This document shows positions 42,939-52,022 of a stretch of DNA of 64,000 nucleotides, one piece after another. The stretch comes from Zobellia uliginosa (GTDB lineage: Bacteria > Bacteroidota > Bacteroidia > Flavobacteriales > Flavobacteriaceae): the NCBI RefSeq assembly GCF_018860745.1, contig NZ_JAHKPY010000014.1:496001-560000 (forward strand). The letters run 5' to 3'. The position numbers were made by a program, and so were the translations under genes. Each line of letters starts with the position of its first letter. The stretch's first letter is position 1. A model generated the notes under the pieces. It searched no databases and had not been told where the DNA came from. It was given only the letters and a program-made list of their open reading frames with translations.

Positions 42939-43804
42939 TAACCTCTGCGCTTAAAATAGCCTAATAATTTTTTTACATAACTCTCATCTACCCTGCAATC
43001 TATTACACCGCAGCCAGATTTAGAAAAAGTATCCTTAAAATAATCTACGCGTTCGCGGTAGTAAGCACCGTAAGACCTCCGTACACTTTTAGACTGGGTG
43101 TTTACCAGACTTACCCTTCCTGTTTCCGCATCTTGCATTTGTACCATTCCTAGATTTGGAATGTTCTCTTCGCGCTCATCATAAATTCTAATGCCGGTAA
43201 CGTCATGCTTGTTTCCGGAAATTTTTATGGTCTTCTCGTAGTTATCATCAATAAAATCCGAAAGAACAAAAACAATTGCTTTTTTCTTCATGACGCTACT
43301 TAGAAACCTCAGAGCAGCGGCCACATCTGTTTTATTGCTTTTTGGCTTGAATTCCAACAGTTCCCTTATAATACGTAGCACATGACTTTTTCCTTTTTTG
43401 GGAGGGATAAAGAGCTCAATCTCATCGGAAAAAAGAATAAGACCGGCTTTATCATTGTTCTGTAAAGCAGAAAAAGCCAAAGTGGCCGATATTTCTGTTA
43501 TTACATCTTTTTTAAACTGATTGGTAGTACCAAAAAGTTCCGAACCACTAACGTCTACCATGAGCATCATGGTAAGTTCGCGCTCTTCTTCAAAAACTTT
43601 GATGTAAGGTTCGTTGTAACGGGCGGTAACATTCCAATCAATTGTACGGACATCATCGCCAAATTGGTATTGACGTACTTCACTAAAGGTCATACCACGA
43701 CCTTTAAAGGTAGAGTGGTATTCCCCGCCAAATATATGATCGGATAGACGGCGTGTCTTAATCTCGATCTTTCGTACTTTTTTAAGTAGCTCTTTAGTAT
43801 CCAT
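42938..43804 (-). CDS. DUF58 protein of the MoxR-Bat operon
   Basis: A 288-residue soluble DUF58 protein, VWA-like: EYHSTFKGRGMTFSEVRQYQFGDDVRTIDWNVTAR region (only parts quoted), then LMVDVSGSELFG with a MIDAS-like DVSGS. It is typically paired with MoxR ATPases, which may remodel it. It sits between moxR and the 555-residue membrane protein, and its stop overlaps the next start (TAATG). Confidence 0.9.
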   Translation of the reverse strand: MDTKELLKKVRKIEIKTRRLSDHIFGGEYHSTFKGRGMTFSEVRQYQFGDDVRTIDWNVTARYNEPYIKVFEEERELTMMLMVDVSGSELFGTTNQFKKDVITEISATLAFSALQNNDKAGLILFSDEIELFIPPKKGKSHVLRIIRELLEFKPKSNKTDVAAALRFLSSVMKKKAIVFVLSDFIDDNYEKTIKISGNKHDVTGIRIYDEREENIPNLGMVQMQDAETGRVSLVNTQSKSVRRSYGAYYRERVDYFKDTFSKSGCGVIDCRVDESYVKKLLGYFKRRG

Positions 43805-43807
43805 TTC

Positions 43808-43835
43808 TCAGCAAACAGTTTTCAGCAAGCAGTTA
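43808..43835. repeat. Two tandem 14-bp repeats between DUF58 and moxR
   Basis: TCAGCAAACAGTTT at 43808-43821 and TCAGCAAGCAGTTA at 43822-43835 (12 of 14 identical) fill part of the 88-bp gap between moxR and the DUF58 gene. Two copies only. Confidence 0.5.
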
Positions 43836-43892
43836 GAGTGGTAGTGACAAAGCGTCAATTACTACCTACAGCATCTGCCAACCGCCTACCTT

Positions 43893-44894
43893 TTAAGGTA
43901 CTTCGATCTCGTTAACAATCTTGTTGATGATTTCTTCGGAAGTAATATTCTCTGCCTCTGCCTCGTAAGTAATACCTATTCTATGACGTAAAACATCATG
44001 AACTATAGCTCTTACATCTTCAGGAACAACATAGCCTCTTCTTTTAATGAAAGCATAACATTTTGCCGCGATACCTAGGTTTATACTACCCCTTGGAGAA
44101 GCACCAAAACTAATTAACGGCTTTAAATCCTCAAGATTATATTTTTCCGGGTAACGAGTGGCAAAAACAATATCAAGAATGTATTTCTCTATTTTTTCGT
44201 CCATATATACTTCACGAACCGCTTTTTGCGCGCTAAGTATTTGGTCTATACTTACTACCGGGTTTACCGTTTCATAAGCCCCCAATAAATTTTGGCGCAT
44301 AATCATTTGCTCCTCATTTAATTTAGGATAGTCAATAACGGTTTTTAGCATAAAACGATCCACCTGAGCTTCTGGTAAAGGATAAGTTCCTTCTTGCTCT
44401 ACCGGGTTTTGCGTAGCCATTACTAAAAATGGTTTGTCCAATGTAAATGTTTCATCGCCAATGGTAACCTGTTTTTCCTGCATGGCTTCCAAAAGAGCGG
44501 ATTGCACTTTGGCCGGAGCACGGTTAATTTCATCTGCAAGCACGAAATTGGCAAAAATCGGACCCTTCTTGATAGAAAAGTCGTTCTCTTTCATGTTATA
44601 GATCAATGTACCCGTAACATCTGCCGGTAAAAGGTCTGGCGTAAACTGAATTCTACTAAAACTACCCTTCACTGCTTTAGACAAGGTATTAATAGCCAAA
44701 GTTTTTGCTAGACCAGGAACACCTTCTAATAAAATGTGCCCTTTGCCCAGTAAACCGATCAGTAATCTTTCAACCATATGTTTTTGGCCAACGATTACTT
44801 TGTTCATTTCCAATATCAATAGGTCTATAAATGCACTTTCATGCGCAATTTTCTCATTCACCGCATTAATATCTACCGTAGTATTTTCTTCCAT
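43893..44894 (-). CDS. MoxR family AAA+ ATPase
   Basis: A 333-residue AAA+ ATPase. Walker A is LLEGVPGLAKT (about residues 55-65), Walker B LADEINRAP, then MQEKQVTIG, TQNPVEQEGTYPLPEAQVDRF and the sensor/arginine elements (GASPRGSINL). MoxR ATPases act as chaperones for VWA-domain partners, here DUF58, BatA and BatB. It starts the operon, which extends to batE at 35719. Confidence 0.93.
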   Translation of the reverse strand: MEENTTVDINAVNEKIAHESAFIDLLILEMNKVIVGQKHMVERLLIGLLGKGHILLEGVPGLAKTLAINTLSKAVKGSFSRIQFTPDLLPADVTGTLIYNMKENDFSIKKGPIFANFVLADEINRAPAKVQSALLEAMQEKQVTIGDETFTLDKPFLVMATQNPVEQEGTYPLPEAQVDRFMLKTVIDYPKLNEEQMIMRQNLLGAYETVNPVVSIDQILSAQKAVREVYMDEKIEKYILDIVFATRYPEKYNLEDLKPLISFGASPRGSINLGIAAKCYAFIKRRGYVVPEDVRAIVHDVLRHRIGITYEAEAENITSEEIINKIVNEIEVP

Positions 44895-44979
44895 ATAACG
44901 TTACAAATTTTGGTTTGGGCCGGTTGTTATTTAACAGGCATGCAAATTGAAAATTTATTAGCTGCTTCGCTGTTAACGA

Positions 44980-45012
44980 TTGGTTAAAAAAAACATAGAA
45001 GCCCTATTTTTA
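44980..45012 (+). promoter_or_regulatory. Probable promoter for the aldo/keto reductase operon
   Basis: TTG at 44980-44982, 22-bp spacer, TATTTTTA at 45005-45012 (last base differs from TAnnTTTG), 40 nt before the ATG at 45052. Confidence 0.4.
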
Positions 45013-45051
45013 TGAAGTTTTTAAGGGATTTCTTTTTAATTTAACCGCTCT

Positions 45052-45927
45052 ATGCAAAAGAACACTTTTTATTCCAAAGTTATAGCAGGAACTATGACAT
45101 GGGGAAGTTGGGGGAAAGGTTTTTCCAAATCTAGTATGATACAATTAATGAACCATTGTTTGGAAATCGGGGTGACCACCTTTGACCACGCTGATATCTA
45201 TGGGGGTTATACTACAGAGGAAGATTTTGGAAATGCGTACTTAGACAGTGGAATATCTCGTGAAACCGTTCAATTTATTTCTAAATGTGGTATTCAGATG
45301 GATGCCGATGCCCGAAAAAATCATGTAAAACATTATAATTACAATGCAGATTATATCATTTGGTCCGCAGAACAGTCACTTAAAAAATTAAAAACAGACT
45401 ATTTAGACCTGCTTTTGTTACATAGGCCAAGTCCATTAATGAATCCGGATGATATAGCTGAGGCGATTACCAAATTAAAAAAACAGGGAAAAATAAGGAG
45501 TTTTGGAGTTTCGAACTTTTCACCTTCCCAAATTGCTCTTGTAGAAACGGTAATGCCGGTAGAGGCTAATCAAATAGAATTTTCGCTTACCCATAATGAT
45601 GTAATGTACGATGCTACTTTAGATGATTGTTTTGTAAATAAAAGAATGGCAATGTCCTATAGCCCGCTTGGGTCTTATTTTAGGACGGATGATGAAATTT
45701 CACAACGGATAAGGAAAGTTGTAAAGCCTATGCAAGAAAAATATGAGGCTACTGAAGACCAATTGTTGTTGGCATGGGTAATGAAGCATCCTTCTAAAAT
45801 TTTTCCGGTTGTAGGTACAGCTACAAAATCCCGTTTGTCTGCAGCAATAGAAGCTACAAAAATTAATATACAAAAAACCGATTGGTTTATTTTGTTGGAA
45901 GCGGCTAAAGGTCACGAAGTCGCTTAA
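45052..45927 (+). CDS. Aldo/keto reductase
   Basis: A 291-residue TIM-barrel NADPH oxidoreductase. The catalytic tetrad is visible: Asp and Tyr in DHADIYGGY, Lys in QFISKCGI and His in LLLLHRPSP. The C-terminal nucleotide-binding SFPxxG-type region appears as SKIFPVVGTATKSRL. Substrate is unknown; the group resembles YdhF-like reductases (similar SSNFSPSQ and ANQIEFS segments). First gene of a three-gene unit with SDR and AlbA_2 genes. Confidence 0.92.
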   Translation: MQKNTFYSKVIAGTMTWGSWGKGFSKSSMIQLMNHCLEIGVTTFDHADIYGGYTTEEDFGNAYLDSGISRETVQFISKCGIQMDADARKNHVKHYNYNADYIIWSAEQSLKKLKTDYLDLLLLHRPSPLMNPDDIAEAITKLKKQGKIRSFGVSNFSPSQIALVETVMPVEANQIEFSLTHNDVMYDATLDDCFVNKRMAMSYSPLGSYFRTDDEISQRIRKVVKPMQEKYEATEDQLLLAWVMKHPSKIFPVVGTATKSRLSAAIEATKINIQKTDWFILLEAAKGHEVA

Positions 45928-45938
45928 ATAGAGATACT

Positions 45939-46694
45939 ATGAATAAAACAATATTGATTACGGGGGCAACTAGTGGTATTGGCCGTGCAACGGCTATATT
46001 GCTTGCTGTTCAAGGATTTAAGTTGGTGCTCTGCGGAAGAAGGCAAGATCGCTTAGACATGCTTCAATCGGAATTGAGCAAACAATGTGAAGTTCATACA
46101 CTTAATTTTGATATAAGAGATAAGGATGCTGTTTTTAAGGCTATAGGTTCATTACCTAAAAATTTCAACCAGATAGATGTTTTAGTTAACAATGCAGGTA
46201 ATGCCCACGGTCTTGACCCTATTGATAAAGGCAGTACGGATGATTGGGATGCTATGCTAGACATTAATGTAAAAGGACTGCTTTATGTTTCCAAGGCAAT
46301 AATTCCCAATATGGTAGAAAGAAAGTCAGGTCATATCATTAATATTGGTTCAACTGCAGGTAAAGAAGTTTATCCAAAAGGAAACGTATACTGTGCAAGC
46401 AAACATGCAGTTGATGCACTAACCAAAGGAATGCGAATGGACTTAAATCCATACGGAATTAAAGTTGGCGGCATCAATCCTGGAGCAGTAGAGACAGAGT
46501 TTAGTAATGTGCGTTTTAAAGGCGATGATGATAAAGCAGATTCTGTGTATGATGGTTTTGAGCCCTTAAAGGCCCAGGACATAGCCGAGGTCATTCACTT
46601 TATAATCTCTAGGCCATATCACGTAAATATTGCCGATTTAATAGTAATGCCCACCGCACAAGCTTCTGCCACCATATTGAATAGGTCGTTATGA
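45939..46694 (+). CDS. SDR family oxidoreductase
   Basis: A 251-residue classical short-chain dehydrogenase. The cofactor motif is TGATSGIG (TGxxxGxG), NNAG follows at about residue 85, the catalytic Ser is in NIGSTAG and Tyr/Lys in YCASKHAV. The sequence is closest to the YdfG-like serine/hydroxy-acid dehydrogenases. It is 11 bp after the aldo/keto reductase and its stop overlaps the next ATG (ATGA). Confidence 0.93.
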   Translation: MNKTILITGATSGIGRATAILLAVQGFKLVLCGRRQDRLDMLQSELSKQCEVHTLNFDIRDKDAVFKAIGSLPKNFNQIDVLVNNAGNAHGLDPIDKGSTDDWDAMLDINVKGLLYVSKAIIPNMVERKSGHIINIGSTAGKEVYPKGNVYCASKHAVDALTKGMRMDLNPYGIKVGGINPGAVETEFSNVRFKGDDDKADSVYDGFEPLKAQDIAEVIHFIISRPYHVNIADLIVMPTAQASATILNRSL

Positions 46695-47827
46695 TTAACA
46701 AACGCCTTCTTGTTAAAAATTTACTGGCACATAATGACGAAAATAGTTTTTATGATAAGAAGCGTTTTATCTCCATTGGAGAGAAAGAAGGTAAAGCTAA
46801 GTTTTTAAAGCATGTTTGTGCTTTGGCCAATAGCAACCCTAAAAACAATTCTTTTATAGTTATTGGAGTAGAGGACGAGGACAATAAAATTGTTGGTGTA
46901 GATTTTTTTGATGATAGTAAAATTCAAAATCTAGTCAATGCTTATTTAGATAACCCTCCTTTAATTTCATACGAGAATATTCCTTTTCCTAATCTACGAG
47001 AGGGCAAGGTAATAGGTTTGGTCACTATCCGATCAAATGAAAAAGTATGTGCTCTCCGCAAGAATATCTGGAAGTATTATGGAGGAATGGTCTTTTTTAG
47101 AGAAGGGAGTATTAGCATGCCTAAAGCCTACGGTGTGGAGCTCCAAGATATAAATTCAGATGCCGTAGCGACCATTGAACAACATGCGCGGAATAATATA
47201 GAATTGACACTAGACGGCGTAATTGACTTTATCAATAACAGACATAAGAACTTAAAAAGTGACTACAAGGTTTTTAAGGAACAATTTGTGGTCTGTTGGG
47301 CCGGAAATAAAAAAAAGGTTAGGGATAATATCTTTTTCTCTCGAGTAGATATTGAGTTGATCAATGAGCAGGTAAAACTTTTTTATTCAGCATTGGATGA
47401 AATTAGCATTGTTTACGATGAGCAGTCTTTTACGATGATAGAATATGTACAGTTGGGGCTAGGTTCCAAGCAACGATATTTTCAACTGGAAAAAGTAGTC
47501 ATCAATTTTTTTGATAATGGCACCTATAAGATTGAAAGCGATTTAATTTTTGAGCCCCCTAGATACAGTAAAAAAAATCTTTTTCATATCTGGAACGCCA
47601 ATAATTCCCTTTTAGAAAAAATACAGAAAGGAATAGAGCTAAAACCGTCTGAAATGGTAGATATGGAATACCTGCCGGACAGTTACCTTATTTGTTATCT
47701 AAACGGATTTGATGAAGCCAAGGAGCAGATGGAAATGGCCCGAGGTTTATTGAAAAACAAGTATCCAGAAATATATTTAGGCATAAAGGAGTCCCTACGC
47801 ATTATTAGAAAAGTAAGGTACAATTAA
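46691..47827 (+). CDS. AlbA_2 (Schlafen-like) domain protein
   Basis: A 378-residue protein whose N-terminal third (about 25-140) fits the AlbA_2/divergent AAA-4 domain: KFLKHVCALANSNPKNNSFIVIGVEDED, then VGVDFFDDSKIQNLVNAYLD and an IRSNEKVCALRKN strand. AlbA_2 is a nucleic-acid-binding, sometimes nuclease, fold found in regulators and phage-defence proteins. The remaining ~230 residues match nothing I can name. It is translationally coupled to SDR (ATGA) and convergent with the PfkB gene. Database labels such as ATP-binding protein are general; no Walker motif is visible. Confidence 0.75.
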   Translation: MINKRLLVKNLLAHNDENSFYDKKRFISIGEKEGKAKFLKHVCALANSNPKNNSFIVIGVEDEDNKIVGVDFFDDSKIQNLVNAYLDNPPLISYENIPFPNLREGKVIGLVTIRSNEKVCALRKNIWKYYGGMVFFREGSISMPKAYGVELQDINSDAVATIEQHARNNIELTLDGVIDFINNRHKNLKSDYKVFKEQFVVCWAGNKKKVRDNIFFSRVDIELINEQVKLFYSALDEISIVYDEQSFTMIEYVQLGLGSKQRYFQLEKVVINFFDNGTYKIESDLIFEPPRYSKKNLFHIWNANNSLLEKIQKGIELKPSEMVDMEYLPDSYLICYLNGFDEAKEQMEMARGLLKNKYPEIYLGIKESLRIIRKVRYN

Positions 47828-47836
47828 TAGGTTTCT

Positions 47837-48784
47837 TTACTTATTGAAAACAGTATCATAATCTGGTAATGAGGGAATTGCTCCATAACCTGTAGTAGTC
47901 ATTGCGCCTGCCCGATTGGCGATAGTAACCATTTCTATTAATTGGTCATAATTTGACAGAATTAAGTGTGGATCACCAATGTTGGCAATTTGATACAATA
48001 AACAGCCAATAAAAGCGTCTCCGGCACCAGTAGTGTCAATAGGGGTTACTTTAATGCTTTCTACAATAGTTTTTTGGTCTATTGTACTTACTAAAGTCCC
48101 TTTTCCGCCTAGTGTTACACAGATTACAGGACAGCCTACTTCATGAATAATATTACAAGCTTTTTCAATGTCCGATTCATCAGTAATCAGTTGAATCTCT
48201 TCTTCACTGAATTTACATAAATGTGATTTTCCAACAAATCGTAAGCTCTTTTTAATAAAACAATCTTCTTCTCCTCTCCAGAGGTCTTCCCTATAATTTG
48301 GGTCAAAACTTATAAAAGCTTGTTGGGTTAGCGTATCAAATAAATAACGGTCGTAAGCTTCTTCCAATCCGCCGCCTAAAAATGCCGTTGCTGCACCAAA
48401 ATGAACAATGTTGCCTTTTAGTTGTTTTTTTAGTGATGAATCGTATTTCAGTTTTTTGTCTGCACCTCGGCTAAAAACAAAATCACGCTCACCATCTTCA
48501 GCTAATGATACAAAAGCCATTGTGGTAAAGGTTTTTGACCTTTGTGCAAGAGAAATATCTACTCTATTTTCTTTAAGAACATCCAATAAAAAGGTTCCAA
48601 AAGGGTCATTTCCAACAGCGCCAATAAATTGCCCTTTTCCCCCTAATTTAGAAATAGCACAAGCAACGTTTGCTGGTGCTCCACCTGCTTTTTTAGTGAA
48701 TTCTTTGGCTTTTGAAAGATCGTTGCCCTGCTTAATGGCTACAAAATCTATCAGTAATTCTCCTATGCAGTATATGCTCTTCAT
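47837..48784 (-). CDS. PfkB family carbohydrate kinase (fructokinase-like)
   Basis: A 315-residue ribokinase-type sugar kinase. Signature 1 is GGAPANVACAISKLG (about 33-47), signature 2 is DTTGAGDAFIGC (about 247-258) with the catalytic Asp. It resembles fructokinases but the substrate cannot be fixed. It stands alone, starting at ATG 48784 with convergence on the AlbA_2 gene. Confidence 0.92.
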   Translation of the reverse strand: MKSIYCIGELLIDFVAIKQGNDLSKAKEFTKKAGGAPANVACAISKLGGKGQFIGAVGNDPFGTFLLDVLKENRVDISLAQRSKTFTTMAFVSLAEDGERDFVFSRGADKKLKYDSSLKKQLKGNIVHFGAATAFLGGGLEEAYDRYLFDTLTQQAFISFDPNYREDLWRGEEDCFIKKSLRFVGKSHLCKFSEEEIQLITDESDIEKACNIIHEVGCPVICVTLGGKGTLVSTIDQKTIVESIKVTPIDTTGAGDAFIGCLLYQIANIGDPHLILSNYDQLIEMVTIANRAGAMTTTGYGAIPSLPDYDTVFNK

Positions 48785-48958
48785 TATTTTTGGATGGATT
48801 AATCAGCTCTAAAGTAAGCAAAATTGAGTGCTTCTAAGGAATATGGATATAAAATCAAAATTATACTATTTATTCCATAAAATCCAAATTGCTTTCAACC
48901 ACCTTTGCCCGTTTTCTAGAAATCCACTACCTTATTAAAAAATTAAAATTTCTACTAC

Positions 48959-50092
48959 ATGGACTTATTCAACGAAATAAAAAAGAAGCTCAGTCATGAG
49001 TTTATAGATATTATAGAATGGCTGGACAATACCAATGAAACCATTGTTCATCGTTTTGAACGGTATCAAAATGAAATAAAAAATAATGCCAAATTGATTG
49101 TGCGAGAAGGGCAGACCGCGGTTTTTATTAATGAGGGTCAATTGGCGGACGTTTTTAAACCTGGCACATATACGCTCAATACCCAAAACCTACCTATTCT
49201 TACTACCTTGAAAGGTTGGAAATATGGTTTTGACAGCCCTTTTAAGGCTGAGGTTTATTTTGTGAACACCCATCTATTTACAGATGAAAAATGGGGAACC
49301 AAAAATCCAATAATGTTGAGTGATGAGCGCTTTGGTTTGGTGGAAATACGGGCTTTTGGCACCTATAGCTTCAGAGTGAATGATCCTGGTAAATTTGTGG
49401 TTGATGTTGTAGGTACAGATGGTAATTTTACTAATTACGAGGTAAATGAACATCTTAAAAGCTTAATCGTCACCCGTTTCACGGACACGGTCGGTGAAGC
49501 AAATTTGCCTATTGAACTATACGCCGCAAATACAAGTGAACTTTCTGAAACCTGCCAAGAGGTTATGCAACCCGAATTTGGTAGAGTAGGTATAGAGCTG
49601 GAGCGTTTTTATATAGAAAACGTATCCATGCCTGAAGAACTTAAAAAAGAAATTTTTGAATACAGCAGGTTGGATAAGTTGGATATGGTAAAGCTTTCGC
49701 AATTTAAAGCAGCCAAAGCAATGGAAGCTGCTGCAAAGAACGAAGGGGGTACAGCCGGCGCCGGTATGGGCATGGGTATGGGCTTTGTATTGGCGCAACA
49801 AATGGGGAATATGATGAATCCTCAAGCTACACAACAGCCTTTTGGGAGTCAGGTAGGCACTACACCGGTACCACCACCAATGCCGGTTCAGGTTCAGTAT
49901 TATTATGCGGCTAACGGTCAGCAAAACGGACCGGTTTCTTTTGACAAACTAAAAGAGCTTTTTGCTAGTAGAACTATAAATAGAGATTCCTTGGTATGGA
50001 AACAGGGCATGCAAAACTGGATTGCCTTAAAAGAGATAGAAGAGTTAAAATCCTTTTTAGGGGGGAACACTCCACCTCCACTACCAATCTAA
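48959..50092 (+). CDS. SPFH-domain protein fused to a C-terminal GYF_2 domain
   Basis: A 377-residue protein: SPFH/virion-core-protein-like domain over residues about 20-240 (VREGQTAVFINEGQLADVFKPG), a helical region with EYSRLDKLDMVKLSQFKAAKAMEAAA, a Gly/Met-rich stretch (GAGMGMGMGFVLAQQMGNMM), then a GYF_2 domain at about 311-365 (YYYAANGQQNGPVSF, LVWKQGMQNWIALKE) and the end NTPPPLPI. It resembles Bacillus YdjI-like SPFH proteins of membrane-stress operons. The next gene is a zinc-ribbon membrane protein of the kind that accompanies them. Confidence 0.85.
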   Translation: MDLFNEIKKKLSHEFIDIIEWLDNTNETIVHRFERYQNEIKNNAKLIVREGQTAVFINEGQLADVFKPGTYTLNTQNLPILTTLKGWKYGFDSPFKAEVYFVNTHLFTDEKWGTKNPIMLSDERFGLVEIRAFGTYSFRVNDPGKFVVDVVGTDGNFTNYEVNEHLKSLIVTRFTDTVGEANLPIELYAANTSELSETCQEVMQPEFGRVGIELERFYIENVSMPEELKKEIFEYSRLDKLDMVKLSQFKAAKAMEAAAKNEGGTAGAGMGMGMGFVLAQQMGNMMNPQATQQPFGSQVGTTPVPPPMPVQVQYYYAANGQQNGPVSFDKLKELFASRTINRDSLVWKQGMQNWIALKEIEELKSFLGGNTPPPLPI

Positions 50093-50152
50093 TGTCTAAT
50101 TTTTTGTCTCGTGATGAATACACTTTGTGTAGAAATTGAGATACGCTAATTA

Positions 50153-51238
50153 ATGGAAGAAGAAACAAAGCAATCGGAACATAAAAAGGCATGTGCCAAT
50201 TGTGGTGCCGAGTTAAAATTCAAGCCGGGTTCACATCAATTGAAATGTGAATATTGTGGTTACGAAGAATTTATAGAACAGACCAAGAGTAGTTTTGAGG
50301 AGCTAGAACTTGAACATTACTTAAAAGTGGTGGGAGAGAATGCGTACACGGAAACTATTGATGTTTTGCGTTGTAAGAATTGTGGTGCAAATCAACATGT
50401 AGAGGAAAATTACAAGTCCTTGAATTGCATATATTGTAGTGAACCCTTAATTCTGGAAGATGTGGAAAGGGAGGGATGGATTTTACCTGGAGCCCTTGTT
50501 CCTTTTAAGATAGATGAAAAAAAAGCAAAATCTACTTTTAAAACGTGGGTAATTGGGATCTGGTTCGCACCCAACAAATTAAAACGTGCGGCCCTTGATC
50601 CGGAGGGTCTGCATGGGCTGTACCTTCCTTATTGGACTTTTGATGCTAATCTAAATGCTCGTTACCATGGGCAAAGAGGTGACTATTACTATGAAACGGA
50701 GCGCGTGCGTACAAAAAACGGAACGCAGACAAGACAAGTTAGAAAAACCAGATGGTCATCCGCTTCGGGAACGGTAAACGGTTTTGTAGATGATATTCTG
50801 ATCAATGCATCCGAAAAGAAGCGAAGAGACATTCCGGCTAAAATTGCTTATTGGAACGTGAAAGAGTTGGTTCCTTATAATTCTAAATATTTATCTGGTT
50901 TTGTAACCGAAAAATATACCATTTCATTAAAAGAAGGTCACCATTTGTCTTTTCAAAAGGCTAAACTGATTGCCAATAATTGGATCAGAAAAGATATAGG
51001 CGGTGATACCCAACGTATTTCTCAGGCAGATATTAAACTTGCAGATGAAACTTTTAAACATATCCTACTCCCGGTATACATCAGCTCGTATCGTTATAAT
51101 AACAAGGAATATAATTTCTATATTAATGGTCAAACAGGAGAATTGAGCGGGACAAGACCATATTCTTTTTGGAAAATATTCTTTTTGGTGCTTTTTATCA
51201 TTGCTATAATTTCAATAATTGCGATTTTTGCACAATGA
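50153..51238 (+). CDS. Zinc-ribbon protein with C-terminal membrane anchor
   Basis: A 361-residue protein with two zinc ribbons: C14/C17/C32/C35 and C74/C77/C92/C95. A middle region (about 130-320) has aromatic-rich beta strands (GLYLPYWTFDANLN, LPVYISSYRYNNKEYNFYING), and the C-terminus is one helix (about 338-358, IFFLVLFIIAIISIIAI). It resembles YdjG-like partners of SPFH proteins. Its stop overlaps the phosphatase start (ATGA). Confidence 0.82.
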   Translation: MEEETKQSEHKKACANCGAELKFKPGSHQLKCEYCGYEEFIEQTKSSFEELELEHYLKVVGENAYTETIDVLRCKNCGANQHVEENYKSLNCIYCSEPLILEDVEREGWILPGALVPFKIDEKKAKSTFKTWVIGIWFAPNKLKRAALDPEGLHGLYLPYWTFDANLNARYHGQRGDYYYETERVRTKNGTQTRQVRKTRWSSASGTVNGFVDDILINASEKKRRDIPAKIAYWNVKELVPYNSKYLSGFVTEKYTISLKEGHHLSFQKAKLIANNWIRKDIGGDTQRISQADIKLADETFKHILLPVYISSYRYNNKEYNFYINGQTGELSGTRPYSFWKIFFLVLFIIAIISIIAIFAQ

Positions 51239-51960
51239 GAACATTAGTAATAGGTGATATTCACTCTGGTTTAAATGGGTTGAAACAAGTACTTGAAAGA
51301 GGAAATGTTACCCCGGATGACAGGTTGATTTTTTTAGGCGATTACGTAGATGGTTGGAGCGAAGCTGTAGAAACGGTTAATTTTCTCATTGAATTGCAAG
51401 GCACGCATAACTGTAAATTTATTAGGGGTAATCACGATGAGCTTTGCTTAGAGTGGTTGCGAGATGGGAAGGACAATCCTCTTTGGCTACAACATGGAGG
51501 GGGAGCTACATTGGCATCGTATAAGAAGGCGAGCCAAGAAACTAAGGAAAAGCATATTAGCTTTTATGAAAGTCTAGAGAATTATTATTTAGATGCCGAG
51601 GACAGATTATTTCTTCACGCCGGATTTACGAACTTAAAAGGCGTTGATCACGAATATTTTAAACAAACCTTTTATTGGGACCGTACACTTTGGGAATTGG
51701 CAAGATCATTAAATCCAGATCTTAAAAAGGGCGATGCCTATTATCCTAAGCGATTAACACAATATAAAGAGATTTTTATAGGACACACCCCTATTTCAAA
51801 AACGGGTATTGCAGAACCTAAACTAGCAGCTAACGTTTGGAACGTAGATACCGGAGCTGCTTTCAAAGGACCTCTATCTATGTTAAACGTTGAAACAAAG
51901 AAAGTTTGGCAGAGTGATCCAGTTCATATATTATACCCGAATGAACCGGGTAGAAATTGA
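51235..51960 (+). CDS. Calcineurin-like metallophosphoesterase (serine/threonine protein phosphatase type)
   Basis: A 241-residue PPP-family-like phosphatase with the core motifs GDIHSG (GDxHG), GDYVDGW (GDxxDRG variant: R replaced by W) and RGNHDE, and the C-terminal metal His in GHTPIS. The start is the ATG at 51235; a longer frame beginning at 51169 lies within the zinc-ribbon gene and is rejected. The Gly-Trp in place of Arg-Gly in motif 2 may indicate altered specificity. The link with SPFH/zinc-ribbon genes is by coupling only. Confidence 0.85.
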   Translation: MRTLVIGDIHSGLNGLKQVLERGNVTPDDRLIFLGDYVDGWSEAVETVNFLIELQGTHNCKFIRGNHDELCLEWLRDGKDNPLWLQHGGGATLASYKKASQETKEKHISFYESLENYYLDAEDRLFLHAGFTNLKGVDHEYFKQTFYWDRTLWELARSLNPDLKKGDAYYPKRLTQYKEIFIGHTPISKTGIAEPKLAANVWNVDTGAAFKGPLSMLNVETKKVWQSDPVHILYPNEPGRN

Positions 51961-52022
51961 AAAAACCCACTTATTTTTATATTTTCACTAGATAATTAAC
52001 GATCTTTACAAAAAACAGGAGT

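Noticed and set aside
43808-43835. Possible CRISPR-like repeat array
   Set aside because: Only two 14-bp units, immediately adjacent, no spacers and no cas genes in the window.
35719-44894. MoxR-DUF58-BatABCDE cluster as a novel system
   Set aside because: It is the known bacteroidetal Bat (aerotolerance-type) operon; only the unnamed 555-residue component and the BatC tail were kept as findings.
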